Assembly (NCBI RefSeq): GCF_002099425.1
Contig: NW_018344068.1
Span: 8,748,501-8,812,500, forward strand
DNA: 64,000 nt
Source of the DNA: Phascolarctos cinereus
Taxonomy: Eukaryota > Chordata > Mammalia > Diprotodontia > Phascolarctidae
Reading direction: 5' to 3'
The translations under genes were made by a program, and so were the position numbers. Below are positions 43,263 to 56,760 of the stretch, in pieces (the stretch's first letter is position 1; each line of letters begins with the position of its first letter). The notes under the pieces were generated by a model. That model searched no databases. It was given only the letters and a program-made list of their open reading frames with translations, and was not told where the DNA came from.

Positions 43263-46200
43263 ATGGCGGTGGCGGCTGCTGCTGCCACAGGTAGGGGCTC
43301 GGGGCAGCCGCGGTCCGAGGATGGCCTCGCTGCCTCAGCAGAGGTTCGCCTCTTCAGGTTATCCCTTTCAGGTTTCCCGGGCGGGCGGGATGGGGGATGG
43401 GCAGAGGGGAGGTGGCGTCGGTCCTGAGTTGCCGGCGCAGGCGCAGAAGGAGGCGGCGCCGTTCGCGCTCCTTCCGGCGCCCCGGAAGGTAAAGACCTTC
43501 TCTCTTTTCCCCAAGGTGAGGAGGAAGAAGGGTCAAGGTTGGAAGATGTTGGGATAGGGGAGAAGAGAGGGCAGGAGGAAGAAGTGGGGAATGGGTCTTC
43601 CCTCGACGGGCCTCAGACTTGGAGGGACCCCTATTTCTCCCCAAAGGAAAGCGGGGTTTAGGAGTTGGGAATCACGGATTAGAGCAGAGCTAGAAATGAA
43701 ACTGAGGTGAAGAAAGGGTCTTGGAATTGGAGACTAATGAAAGATCTGATGTGGGGGAGATGGGGATGGGGTGGGGCAGAGAACGACAGGACGCCGAGGA
43801 CTCAGTGACACACCAAGAACTTGTCAGTCAGGAAACGTTATTAAGGGCCTACTGTATGTCAAGCACTGGGTTAAGTACCAGGGATACAAAGAAAGGCAAA
43901 TGTCAGCCCCTGCTCTCAATGAACTCACCGTCTAATAGGGGAGACAGCATGAAAACAACTATATACAAACAAGGTATATGCAGGACAAATTGAAGATAAT
44001 CAGTACAGGGAAGACTTACAACAATCATTGAATGAAAACTAGTGATGGTCAGGTAATTTATATTGTCTCTATGCACAAAGCAAAATAGCCCATTTGTCGG
44101 GGTTTTAAGTTGTCATGGATGTAACACTTTAGAGGATTACTCTTAGGATCACAGGGTGATAGAATAACTTGGAAGGGGCCTTAGAAGCCATCTAAAACAA
44201 CCCCCTTCATTTTAGAGATGAACTGAGGCACAGAGAGGTTTAAGTGACTTGCCAAATATAGATAGTGACAGCTGGGATTCTTTGTTCCTCTGCTCCTGGT
44301 AGGGCACTGTCTCCTGGGCTTGACTCCTTACCTTAGACATGCAGATGTTTTAAGTTAGGGACCAGTGCTTTCCTTAAGCCTTCCATTTCTCCTGATCACT
44401 CTCTGATTTCTTCTACTGATCACCTGTAACATTTGTGTGCCACATCATACAACTTAGCATTTAATTATATTCTGTCAGGTGCTATTTATTCTTTTGTCAG
44501 TAGACAAGCATTTATTAAGTGCTTACTATATATCAGGCTTATATATGCTTATTGACTCTAAAAACTAGACTTATACCTTGAGAGAGGCCTGTAGTATAAT
44601 GAAAGGGACACTGAACTAGACAGACATCAGGAGGCTGAGCTTATAGTCCAGGCTTTTAATCTCTAAGGTTTCTTATATTTCTTCAAAACAAAACAAAAAA
44701 TACCTGATATTGACAACGTCCGAAAGAAAATGTGTCTTATTCTGCATCTTGGGTCCTTCAACTCTGTCAAAAGGTGGGTAGCATGTTTCATCATGAGTTT
44801 TCTGGAATCATGATTAGTCATTATGGTGATTACATTTCTTAAGTCTTTCAAAGGTGTTTGTCTTCCCTGTATAAATTTATTTGCTCACTTCACTCAGCAT
44901 CATTTCATAAAGAGCTCTCCAGATATCTCTGAAACCATCCCTTTCATCATTTCTTAAAGCACAATGGATTTCCATCACGTTTTTATACCATCACTTTACC
45001 ATTCATTCCCCAGTTGATGGGCACTCCCTCAGTTTCTGTTTCTTTACCACCACAAAGAAAGGCTACATAGTTTGTACATCCCTACTAAGAGTTGTTTTTT
45101 TGTTTTTGTTTTTTTTGGCTAGGTACTGGGGTTAAGTGACTTGGCCAGGGTCACACAGCTAGTTAAGTTTTTTGTATCTGAGTTTGGATTTGAACTCAGG
45201 TCCTCCTGAATCCAGTGCTGGTGCTCTTTCCACTGTGCCCCAAGCTGCCCCAAGAGTTTGTTTTGCTTAGGACTAATCCCTCCCTTAATCTACCCTTCTC
45301 CCTCCTATTTCTTTGTTGAGTGAAATGTACCTCTGCACCCAACCTCAGTGTGTGTGTATTAATGCTTCCCTTCTTTGATCAGTTTAGATGAAAGTGAGGT
45401 TCAGGTGTCAGCTGCTTCCTTCAACTCTTTCCTCCTTGTTTGTGTAGACTTCTATTTGTGCATCCTGATTATATGAAATAATTTTCCCTGAACTTCCTTT
45501 CCCTTTCATCCCCTCTTCTCTTTTCATTTTTCTTTTAAGATCATCAAGACATAACAGAACCAATCCCAGGACCTCTTTGTGTGACCCTCGATGATAGGAT
45601 TCAGAGGAAAGTCTTTGGGATTGTAATTTTTACTTTCTTAGATTTGAGAAAAAGGGAGTTGGGAATATTAGTTGTTTGGATTCTGGAAAGGGAAGAAAAT
45701 AAAGATAGCAAGGTAAATAAGTTCTAGGCAAGGAGGAACAACAGTTTTCAATAAATACTTGGGGTCAGTTAACAGTTACATTAATAAATACTTCTTGATG
45801 GATTAGCTTTTTCCAGCTCTTTGTTTTCCTGTTTTGTCCACAATGGGGCAGTTTAGCAGAGTAGACAGACAGCCATCTACAGAGCTGGGAAAACCTAAGT
45901 CCAAAGTCCCACCTGTAACACATAGCAGCCATGTAACCCTGGGCGGTGGATTTCAAAACTGGAGTTCAGATCTTGCTTCTGCCACTGCCTAGTTTTTTCA
46001 TCTGTAACTTGGGGGTGTATTTTGTAATAGCACCTACTTCGACAGATTGTTGTGATGATCAAGTGGGATGATTAAGTAAAGTACTTAGCAAACCTTAAAG
46101 TGTTTGTCATTATGTGCTGTGAAGTTGCAGAGAAGGTACAGGTCTGTTTTGGTAGAGGAATTTCCTGCACCAGTGAAGTCACAGGACTGGTCCCTATTTT

Positions 46201-49200
46201 TATTTTGCCCCCATAACCACCTCATGAAATAAAAGGGCCATATTTTACAGAGGGTGAAACTGAGGGGAAGTGACTTGTTCAAGTTTACAATTCTTTTTTT
46301 TTTTTCCCCCGGCTGATTCCCCAAATGGGCCAAGCTGAATCAAACTCTTTGGTGTGCATTACCTGGTGAATAATGGACTTCATCACAGAAGCCCATCAAT
46401 CCAGCCATCTTTCTTGGTGCTTACTAGGTCCCAGAGGGCAAACTGTATCTGTTTCATCTCCTAATACAATTAGTGTCTTATGGTTTTACACAGCACTTTC
46501 CTCACTGTTACAATATGATATGTATGGAGTAAGTGTTATGATTCCCTTTTTCCATGTGAGGAGACAAACTCAAAGAGGTATTGGTGCTGGTCACATAGCT
46601 GTTGTCAATCAAGATTTGAACTAGGTATTTCTGATTCTAAGATCAGTTATTTTTCCACTGCACCACACCTGCATTCAATAAAACCTTCACTAAAGACCTA
46701 ACCTGATATCTCATTGTGATGTGGAGGTAGTCCTAGCTAGGTTCTTGAAGGCTATGCCAATGGATAGATCCTGCCAAGCTGATGGGTGAAATATGACATC
46801 CAGCAGCCAGCGTAGCCAAGTTCAGAAGGCTCAGCTCCAGAACAGTCACAGGATAATGGATTTTATTTTAATCACAATAATTTTTAAAGAGCATTTAAGT
46901 TATAGAATGGTTATAATTTGTCTTAGATTTACCTGTATCAATGAAATTTTATATCTTTCAAGGAAGAGGTATTACCCTAAATTTAAGACACTGCATGGCC
47001 AGCAGTGTTGGTTAAATAATCAATAGCCAATAAACATTTTAAGGTGCCTACTATGTGCTGAATGCTGGGGATACAAATATTGAAAAAAGTCCCTGCCCTC
47101 AAGGAGCTTGTAATCTAATGTGGGAAGACAATACACAAAACAAATTTGAAAAGCAAAGTGGAGGAGAGGTGGAAGATGACACTGGTTAAGCCAAAGATGA
47201 TCAATATGAATGTATAAATACAAGATCTTTTCTCTTGCCCACTGCCCCTTGGGATCTTTAAGAGGCAAAAGAAATATCAGGCCATTCTATTTCTTCTTAA
47301 TAACTCTCAGGCAACGTAGATTAGTAGAAATAGCATTAAATGCTGAGGCAGAAGATCTTAGTCTAAATCCTGACTGATACTTAACAGCTATTTGATTCCT
47401 GTAGATATGGAAAACATACAATACTCTGCATTGCCTACCTCACAAGGATCTAGTGAAGATCTAAGATGATAGACATGAGTATGTTTTTCATTGCAAAACT
47501 CCATATAAATGTTAAGACATTTCAGCTAGATTAAGAAACATGGGATGGTATACCTATGGGACTATTTGTCAAGGGCACTGACTGCATATATTGCTAATTC
47601 TGCTGTTAGGAAGATAGTATTAAATATTTATCATCCATAAATGTGTTTGTGGATCCTTTTCACTATACACTTGAAGACTAGAGGCTATAAGTAATGGTGA
47701 CGTTTCTCTTGTTAGCACCCATCTCTATTATCTAACTGTTGTAATGTTTCTTGTTTCATTCCTTAAAGATTGTTACCTACTGAGGAGAAGGCATCTCTGA
47801 TTTTACTTAGTCATCAATAGGGATTCCAATTTTTATGTTTTCATAAGTCATAGAATCTTATAACTGGAATGAGCTTTGGATTATAATGTTAGAACACATC
47901 TTTCCTCTTTGTAGAGAAGTGGGAGGTTGTGGGTATGGAATATGTGGCATGTTGTAAAACTTGATTATTTTGTTGGTAGCTTATGCTTTTTTCTGTATTA
48001 TAAGAGAAAATTCAGTGAGGGAAGAGAACATATTGAGAAATGACTATGATGTCAGTTTTAAAATGGAGGAAAAAATAGAATATTGCCTTAGAAATGACAT
48101 GGTTAAACTTCACCTTACAGACAAGGAAACTGAAGTCCCAAGAGGGGAATTGATTTCCTTTATATCACAGATTGATTTGAGGCAGAGCCAGTACTCAAAC
48201 CCAAATCTGACTCACAATCTAGTGTCTCTGCCACACCATGCTGCCCAGCTCCTGACCAGTGGGAGCTAACACAATTAAGGGAATGATATAATCATGTATA
48301 ATCCAGCTTACATTTAACATTCTGTAGTATCACAAGAAGATAGGGGTGTTGGAAGGAACACTGGATTTAGATGCTGTCGGGACAGTGAAGCAACTTGCAG
48401 ATAGCCATTCTAAGTATCAGAGCCAAAATGCAGGCCCAGCTCTTCTGACTCCATATATACAGCCCTTTTTAATCATGATTGCTGAATACTAGCTGTACAT
48501 CATTGTCAAATTATGATGTTTCCTCATCTGTAAGATGTAGTATTTCCTCCTTTTATTGTGAACTTAAATGTCAAAGACAGATACTTCAGTGTATAAAGAA
48601 AAGGGGAATGTATGTGAAATTGAACTATTTTATACTTCAGCCACTGCCTCCTTTCATATAGTTCCCAAATCTGCATGTCCTCTTTTGACCTCTCTCCTGA
48701 GCTGTAGATGAAGATCTTCAACTGCCTGCTGGACATCTTCATCTGGATGTTTGGCTTCTCAATTTCAACGTATCTAAAACTGAACTCAGCTTACCTTCCT
48801 GACTTCCTCTGTTGCTGTTACTGACATCTTTCTAGTTACTCAGCCTTGAAACTTCAACATCAACTTTGATTCTTCCCTCTTTTTCACTCTTCATATACAA
48901 CCAGGAAATAAATCCTCTGTATTGTGCTACCCCAGGCTACCCCAAACTAGGTTGTTTTTCATCCTAACACAACCTTTCCCACCTTATCTCCCACTGTGCC
49001 TCTATATGTGCCTTACTTTGCAAACTTACTCTGCAAAATAGTCTCCTTGCCTATTCCCCAAAAGTATTGTATACCTTCTAAACTCCCACATCTTTACTCA
49101 TATGTCCGAAGAGAGAGAAATCTTAGAGGGCACATAGAGTAAGCCCTCTAATTTTATAGCTAAAGGAACAGGCCCAAAGAGGGCATGGAGACTCAGCCAA

Positions 49201-52200
49201 ACATCAAAAGGCAAGTGCTGGGACAGAACATTAAGTCCCAGGATCCTAATGTTTCATCTTCTCTTCTTCAGGTGCTACTCGTAGCCAGCTAAGCAAAGGC
49301 AGAACCAGCCGGCGCCCCACTGTGGCACGAGTACGTGTGGCTGTGAGGCTTAGGCCCTTTGTGGAAGAGGCCAACAGCACCAGTGAGAGCTCCTGTGTAC
49401 GGGGCCTGGACGGCTGCTCCTTGGAGATTGCCAATGGGAGAAATAGTCAGGAGACACTCAAATACCAGTAATGGCCATGAGCCCCCTTCTTTATATCACT
49501 GCTTCAGAATCCCTAGGACCCTCACATTGGCATCACTTGTGGGGACTGCTTTGTTGACCATGTTTATTGCTGTTTCTCATGCACATGTCCCTGCTGCCAT
49601 ATCCCGTCTCTGTGCTCTAGGTCCTAAGCCCTCTTCCTTCTATAGTCTAAACTAGTTTGTCCAATTCCCATCTTTCTGGTTTACAGGTTTGATGCCTTTT
49701 ATGGAGAAACAAGCACCCAGCAGGACATCTATGTTGGCTTTGTCCACCCCATCCTGCGCCACTTGATGAATGGACAGAATGCCAGTGTGCTTGCCTATGG
49801 TCCAACAGGCGCAGGTTAGGGAAGAGTAGAATGGGTACCGGGCTTTGTGCAGAGGGGAAGAAGAGATAATAAGGTTGTCTGAGAGCCAATAATCTTACTG
49901 TTTCCTCTTGTCATCTTCCTACAGGAAAGACATACACAATGCTAGGCAGCCCAGAACAGCCTGGCATTATCCCTCGGGCCCTCAAAGACCTCTTGCAGCT
50001 TACCTGGGAGGAAGGTGCTGAAGGGCGACCCTGGGCCTTTGCTGTCTCCATGTCCTATTTGGAAATATACCAAGAGAAGGTGAGACTTCTCCTGAGTCAG
50101 GAGAGATTAAGGCAGGAATTTGAGGCTTAAACCTTTGGGACAGGGAAGAGAAGGAATGATTGAGTGGGAAACTTAAGATCTTGTTCAGAGTAAGTAGGTT
50201 AGGATGGTAGTGAGGCCCAGTTCAAAAAGGTCAAGATGCCACCTATAAAGGATTCTGCCTTGCTTCTGTTTCCCAGGTGTTGGACCTGCTTGCCCCAGCT
50301 TCAGGGGACCTAGTGATCAGAGAAGATCGGTGGGGGAACATCCTGATCCCTGGGCTCACCCAAAAACCTATTGCTTCCTTCACTGACTTTGAGCAACATT
50401 TCCTGCCAGCCAGCAGAAACCGGACTGTGGGAGCCACTCGGCTCAACCAGCGCTCCTCTCGAAGCCATGCTGTGCTCCTGGTCAAAGTGGGTTTGGAGAG
50501 AGGAAGGCTCAAATAATGTTGTCAGCATGTTGGAGGTTGGAGGGATCCATCTGGGTTTTGGATGGGTGGTAAGGAAAAAGGTCCCTCAGAGCTGGGCCTC
50601 TGAACTTTCATTCACTCAGTAACCTCTCACACACACAGGTGGAACAGCGAGAACGCATTGCCCCATTCCGGCAGCGGGAGGGGAAGCTCTATCTGATTGA
50701 CCTGGCTGGTTCAGAGGACAATCGGCGTACAGGCAACCAGGGCTTGCGACTGAAGGAGAGTGGAGCCATCAATGCCTCCCTTTTTGTGCTGGGCAAGGTG
50801 GTAGATGCATTGAACCAGGGCCTGCCTCGTGTTCCCTACAGAGACAGCAAGCTTACCCGACTGCTGCAGGTCAGGTTGCTCTGGGATGCAAGGGTCCCTG
50901 GTATTGGCATTCTAACAGTGTAAAAAGGAGGTGGTCTGAGTTCTTCCTAAGGGACAAAGGTTCTCAGTTCTATTAAAAATCCCTTCTATTTGTATAGCAC
51001 TTTATAGTTTTACATTCTCTCTCTGAAGCTCACAGTAAATCTAAGATAGGCAGGCCAAATGACATCCCTATTTTACAGGAGAAGAAAATTAAGCTCAGAG
51101 ATTAGGTAACTTGTCCAAAGTCACACAGCTAGTAAATAGTAAAACCAAGAGTAGAACCCAGACTCTCAAATTAATGCTTTTTCCACTATACCAAGCTGAG
51201 GACTGAGAACAGCCAAGGTAAATGGGAGGGGATGGTATAGTGATGGCAGCTGTACCTTTGGAAATAGGGGCAGACCATGGTTGAAGATAGGATACCTAGG
51301 TCCTGACTCACTTTCCCTGTCTTCCCTAGGACTCCCTCGGAGGTTCAGCCCACAGTGTGCTCATTGCCAATATTGCTCCAGAGAGGCGTTTCTACCTAGA
51401 TACAGTCACATCACTCAACTTTGCCTCCAGGTCCAAAGAAGTGATCAACCGGCCATTCACCCATAAAAGTTTTCAGCCTCCTGGTGAGAAGGGTATGGTA
51501 GGACAGGGACAAGAAAGGAAAAGGAGGAAAGAGCCTTGAAGTATTATGATATCTGTAGTCTTGCTGAGGCTGCTAGAAGCAAAGAGATAGATACATGTGA
51601 TACCCTTTTTACCATATAACTTTTATCCCAGTGAAGTTGGCCCAAAAGGAACTGATGGACCCCCCAGAAGCAAAGAGGGCCAGAAGCCAGGAAGAATTGG
51701 AGGATGGGACAGGTAGCCCAGACCTGCCAACTAGCTGTCTCAAACTCAGGTGAGATAGGAAGGACCTCAAATATCCTCTCTCCCACATAGACAGCAATGA
51801 TGTGTTCAGGGCAAGTTCCTAAATAAGAACCAGACAATTAGAATTGGTGCACATACAGGCAGACAAATTACTGATTCTTAAATCTATGCAAAATAATCAG
51901 AGGACACGTGTGTGCAGTGTTGTGGCTATCTGCATTTTCTGCCACCAAACAGGAATTTGAGCTATGGCCTTAAGAACAGACCCCAACTCTCTTTGTCTCT
52001 GCCATGGCATATATACATTGAGAGTAACATCCTTGGGTCAGCTGTCTCAAGAAGCATTCAGGGCTTGGTCTGGGCACAAGTCCTATCCAGGTTTGTAGTT
52101 TAAGGTAGCAAGTCCAACAACTTTTTCATGGCTTAACCTGCACAGCAAAGTGTGACCTTTGCAAAGGAAATATCTAATCCTAATGCATGAGCTATTGTCC

Positions 52201-55200
52201 GTTAAGGATAAGGGAAGAATCCAGAGAACGCTGAGTTGGGAGGAAAGTGCGTATAAACTAGAAAGGGGCAAGTTTAATTTCCCCTCTGAAAATGGAGGGG
52301 AAAAAATAACCCTGGTCCAGTTAGCTTAACATCTCTTCCTGGGTAGTATGACTGTTCAGAGCCATTCTAGTCTTTGGTTCATGAGGCCAGTCATCCTATC
52401 CTAGAAATGTAAATGTAGTTAGTAAAGGAAAAGCTAATAGAGCTTGCGTAAAGCACTTTACATACTTCTGGTGTGATCCTTACCATAGCCTTATGAAGTA
52501 GCCAGGGCAGATAGTATTATTCCCATTTTGTGAGGCCCCCAGAAAGTGTCATGTAGCTCCTAAGTGCTAGAGCTTTTGGTTGAAGTGCTGTTCCTACTTC
52601 TTCAGGTAATCAGCCACTTCTAGTAGTGACCAGCACTGGCCCTGGCCCTAATTCTCTAAAATGCCTTGCTTTGAACTGTCCTACAACCTTTGATTGCTGT
52701 CATAAGCATCAACTGACCTTTAGCATAGCCTTTGTACCAAATACTTAAAGCTAGTGGATTGTACTAAAGCATTGGTCTCAGCAGTCAGAGAGCTTCCTAT
52801 CTAAGAGCAGCCCTGTTGTACTGAGAATGAAGGAGCTGTTAGTCCCCAGTGCTGAATAAGCATGAACTGGGTACAGAATCTCTGGGCTGGGCATTGTAAA
52901 ACTGGACAAGAAATAGAAAATGGTCCCTGTCCATGAGGAATTAAAGACAGGACAGATAAAACAAAAACTCATCATTCCAGTAGGATGCTGTTTTTCCTTG
53001 CTCTCCCAAGTGAGTTCTTTCTAAAACCCTAAATACTTTCCCTCTTTAAAAACAAAGCCAAATGGCAGGAGAGGCGAGAAGTGGCTGCTGCGCGCCCCCC
53101 GCCCCCCCCCCAGTGACTTAGCTGGTATTTTTGCTCTGGATGGCTTGATTAATGCTTTATTTCACTGGACCTTTGTGCTGCTTTCCCCAAGCATCAAGTC
53201 CTATAATCACAAAGCTGTCCCTAACTATCCCACTTTTTGATAATCTTACCTATGTCTTAATTCCTGTAGTGACTGTGGTGTTTGTGACATTATGGCAACA
53301 TGTTTTGTGTGGGATTTGGGGTTACCTTTTTGTGGCAGTCAGGACCCAAACCAAGGTCTTCAGAGTCACAATCTAATAATGCCTTTGACACTACAAGTTG
53401 TTGTACCTACTGAATTGTGGGAAGATGAGGAATTGAGCCATAGGGGGTAGTTAGCTGTTAAATGATGAAAGAGAAGGTAGGTAGAAGTGAATTCATTTAT
53501 CCTCTTAGTCCCCTGAAGCAGCTGAACACTCTAGAACCAGCTGTGCAAGAGCGCCTGCTAAACCTGGATCGAATTCTAGACTCCCGGGGGAGTCAAGGGA
53601 CTTCAATCTTAAGCACACCAAGAAGAGAGCGAACAGCCCTAGAAAAGGCTTTGAAAGAGAAGGACTCAGAGATTCAGGTACAGACTGGAGAGACTCAAGG
53701 CTGGGTCGAGGCTTTCCTCTGTGCTCCTGTCATGTGTTTCCTTCCTACCTTCTCCTTGCCAGCTCCCTCATCATGGACCTTGACTCAGATTCCATCCCTC
53801 CCTAGCTGTACAGCCAGGAATTTAATATTTTAGTTCTTTTTGTGTCATCCTATTCTAGGAATAGGGAAACAAATCTACATTAGGCCCTCAGGTGTTTGAT
53901 AGTGACTAGATCACCCTCTTCTTTCATTTATTCCCACAGAGGCTGAAGGAAAAGTATAAAGAGCTGGAGGCCAACAGACTGAGTCAGAGGCCCAAAGAAT
54001 TGGAGGAAGAGGAGAATGGTTCCCTGGCCTCACCTTGCCCCTTTCCCTCCCAAACAGTCCCCATGACCAAACCCCTGAATAGGGTTGTACCCCTTCAGCT
54101 AAGTAAGGAAAGGGGAAAGGGGTGGGGAGGGCTGGAAGTTCTGGATGGGACAAGGCAGATTGGTGACGGCTTTGACACAATTATTGCCTCCAATCCCCAC
54201 TGTTAGTTCAGGAGCAGACAACATCCCAAAGCAAGACCCGTTTCCTGCAGAAAGAAAGCCAGAAGAGGAAGGTAAGACAACCTGGAGACTTGGGTGCTTG
54301 GCCTATGGGGGTGCGGATGGGGTGGGTGTGTGAAAAGCCCAGACATGTTGTTTGGCAAACCTTTGTCATTCAAGTGTCTACGGAGCTTCTAAGGATGTGA
54401 GTTAGCCCCCAGCTCTAGGAACTAGAATCTAGTTAGTGGCGGTGAAAAATGTAAACACAAGAAAAATTAAACACTAGATGAGGTCTGTGATAAAAGTAGA
54501 GATCTCTGGAGGTGGCATGTAAATAATTGCCAAATGGGAGGTACTCTCAAGTGCCATGGGAGCTCAGAGAAGGGAGAAAGCAGTGGGCTAGAACAGCGGG
54601 CTCTGAAAGCTGTCATGGAGGGTGGTACTTGAAGGATGGGTTGATTTAGGATAGGTCTGAGGCTGGGGTGGGAATGGATGGGGTGTGTTCCAGCGATAAT
54701 CAACCCATCAACCCTGTGCCAGAGAATAGTGGGATAGGGAAGAGGAGAAGGGAAGGCTGGAGCTGGCCAGCCCCTCCACGTGTTGCCGGCTGCCTACCTG
54801 CAGCCCGCAGGGAGCCCCTGGAGATCCCACACATACCCTCCTCTCTCTGTCCAGCTGCGGCCGGAGCCACCCCGCGGGCAGCCCGAGCAGCAGGCTGAGG
54901 GGCTCCGTACCACCTTGGCGATGCTGCAGGTGCCTCCAGACCTCCTGGCTGAGAGCCGCAGGAGGATCCTGGGCCTGCTGAACACAGGCTCGGCCAAGGA
55001 GCTTCGGAGGCTGCAGCGCATTGGAGAGAAGAAAGCGCAGCTCATCGTGGGCTGGCGAGAGCTGCACGGCCCCTTTGCGGAGGTGAGGCAGGGGCCCAGG
55101 TCGGACCGGGAGGAGAACGAGGACGGGAGGCGAGCCTTTCCGAAGGCAGAGTGATGCTCTTCTCTCCCCGCAGGTGGAGGACCTGGGGCGGGTGGAAGGT

Positions 55201-55371
55201 ATCTCCGAGAAGCAGGTGGCCACCTTTCTGAAGGTACGGGGGAGAGCTGGGCCGGGGAGGGGAGGGCCTGGCCAGGGCAGGGCTCTAATTCCCTTCGTTC
55301 TCCTTTCCCAGGCCAACATCCTGAGCTTCGTCGCCGAGTGCTTCACTGCCTTGCCTCGGAAGGACTCCTGA
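43263..55371 (+). CDS. KIF22: KIF22 (Kid) chromokinesin, 14 coding exons
   Basis: Plus-end-directed kinesin-10 motor that binds chromosome arms and microtubules and drives polar ejection in mitosis. Coding exons: 43263-43290, 49272-49467, 49687-49814, 49925-50079, 50277-50486, 50639-50869, 51330-51483, 51632-51749, 53509-53677, 53940-54102, 54207-54271, 54855-55082, 55174-55233, 55312-55371. All introns are GT-AG and all phases join, giving 654 residues (human 665). Motor domain at about 29-357: P-loop GPTGAGKT 113-120, switch I NQRSSRSH 226-233, switch II DLAGSE 260-265. A proline/charged linker and coiled coil (about 430-500) follow. The C-terminal helix-hairpin-helix DNA-binding region (about 588-640) contains [20 protein letters not shown]. 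The extreme C-terminus diverges from human. The ATG has a strong Kozak context (GAGATGG). Confidence 0.97.
43815..44010 (-). repeat. L2 3' end, minus strand, KIF22 intron 1
   Basis: ATTAAGGGCCTACTGTATG, CAGGGATACAAAGAAAGGC, CTATATACAAACAAGGTATATGC. A reversed MIR follows at about 44145-44330. Confidence 0.75.
44690..45600 (-). repeat. LINE-1 3' fragment, minus strand, KIF22 intron 1, with a SINE inside
   Basis: Reversed L1: TCACTTCACTCAGCATCATTTC, AAAGCACAATGGATTTCCATC, CCAGTTGATGGGCACTCCC, continuing after the SINE with TCTTTGTTGAGTGAAATGTACC. The insert 45099-45251 is a reversed tRNA-derived SINE with target-site duplication AAGAGTTGTTTT / AAGAGTTTGTTTT (45087-45098, 45252-45264). Confidence 0.75.
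45601..49271. other. Rest of KIF22 intron 1: MIR and L2 fossils
   Basis: MIR plus at 45850-46115; reversed MIR at about 46170-46290 and 46480-46670; L2 minus at 47028-47275; MIR plus at 47305-47515; reversed MIR at 48105-48245; L2 plus at about 48650-49020 (TGCCTGCTGGACATCTTCATC); reversed MIR at 49120-49240. No nested gene is seen. Confidence 0.6.
50975..51198 (-). repeat. MIR, minus strand, KIF22 intron 6
   Basis: TATTTTACAGGAGAAGAAAATT, TAACTTGTCCAAAGTCACAC, AGAACCCAGACTCTCAAATT. Another reversed MIR lies in intron 8 at about 52430-52600; the rest of intron 8 (51750-53508) holds nothing recognised apart from a C-rich run at 53094-53112. Confidence 0.75.
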
Positions 55372-55459
55372 GCGCTGCAGCCCCCGGCGGCCGCCTCTTG
55401 GCCCGAGGAGCCCCTGCACTCTGTCCGTGTTTTATGGGAGGGGGAGGGAGGGTTTTGTA

Positions 55460-55465
55460 AATAGA
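55460..55465 (+). promoter_or_regulatory. Likely KIF22 poly(A) signal, variant AATAGA
   Basis: TTTTGTAAATAGAGTATTTTG, 89 bases after the stop, sits where human KIF22 has AATAAA as I recall it. A canonical AATAAA lies further on at 55729-55734 and could serve as a backup site. Confidence 0.5.
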
Positions 55466-55599
55466 GTATTTTGTCCAGTCGCCTCTGCCTGATTCTTGGG
55501 GGGGAGGGGGGCTCCCGGAGCCTGCCATCTGCGCATCTGCTCTCGGACCGGGTGTGGGGGGGGTGTCATCGCTGTGTACTAATTACTGATTATCTGTTT

Positions 55600-56760
55600 T
55601 CCAACATAATTTAACATTCGCCCCCTTTTCTCCAGGGGAAAGTCGTCCTTTTCGATGAAATGAGCGGGGAGGTCCAACGGCCGCCATCTTTTGGGGAGAA
55701 GAGGGGGAGGGGAGCAGCGACAATTGTAAATAAACTCCTGAGGGGGAGGGACGGTGGCCGAAACGCGGCAAAATACTTTTGTAAGGCCTGGAGGGCGACG
55801 ACCGTTAGGCGCGTGCCTAGGATTTTCTCCGCCCCTCCCATCACTGCGCGCGCCCAACCTCGTTCAGCAAAGACAGCGACATGCGCGTGCGCGCGGAATA
55901 ACGGCCGCTGGCGGAGAGAGGAGGGGGGGACTCGGTAGAGGGAGGGGGGAGCCGCCCCATCCCCCGCGTGCCCACCACCTGCACCATCCTAGGCCAATCA
56001 GCTCCTGTCTTGAGGGTCTCGCGCTAACGGAGGCTGGGGCAGCTGGGTGCCTCCCCTCCCCCTCCCGCTCGTGTCCCTCTCTCTCTTCCCCCTCCCCCCT
56101 GGACTCGCGCGCTCGTGCTCGCGCTTGCCCGAGACTCCGTGTGTGTGTCCTCGCGCCCCCCTCCCGCTCGCCCGCCCTCCCCGCGCGCAGTGTGTGCTTC
56201 GCTCCCCCCATCCTCCTCCTCCCATCCCTCCCGCCCCGCGCGCCTCCCGCCCGCCCTCCTCCTCCCTCTGGTCCCCCCTCCCCCCACCTCCTCCTCCCGC
56301 CCCGGGGTGAGCGCGAGCCGCCTCCCTCCCTCCCTCCGCCATGGATCCAGGCAACTGGAGCAGCTTCATCTTCCAGGTAACAACCCCCTCCCACCCCCAC
56401 GCCTTCTCCTCCCCCCACCCCATCTCCCTCCTACACCCCTCCTCCCTTCCGTTCCACCCCCCTTCCGCGCGCCGGTGGCGCGCAGCTGCCCCCCTCCTTT
56501 CCCTCCCTCCCTCCTCCCGAGGCAGAGAGGGAGCGCGCGCGGCGGGGGCAGAGGCTTCTCCCTCGCGTCCCCCTCCCCCACCCACCCCGGGATTCCGCCG
56601 CAGCGTACCGGGCGCCCAGCCCGCCGCCTCGCGCCGCTTCCCGCGTCGTCTCGCCCTCCATTCCCGCTCCCTTCCCGGGTCCTGCCCCTCGGCCCCGCCC
56701 CCCCCTCGGCTCCTGCACCAGCTCCTGCTCCCCACCTGAGGGGACTTTTTCCCCCTTCCG
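55600..56760 (+). promoter_or_regulatory. MAZ: MAZ CpG island promoter
   Basis: Very GC- and CpG-rich and TATA-less, with long C-rich and G-rich runs including MAZ/Sp1-type GGGAGGGG. Long open frames on both strands here (up to 245 residues) arise from stop-poor GC sequence. The island starts before the distal KIF22 poly(A) signal, so the two genes almost touch. Confidence 0.7.
56341..56376 (+). CDS. MAZ: MAZ alternative first coding exon (MDPGNWSSFIFQ)
   Basis: Twelve residues, ATG in good context (GCCATGG), ending at donor CAG|GTAACA. It splices in frame to an acceptor inside the MFPVF exon (CCTCAG|GGTCAC, exon continuing at 57390), giving ...FIFQ then GHAQNPLQVG. The human MAZ-2 isoform starts MDPSNWSSFIFQ, one residue different. 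Confidence 0.88.
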
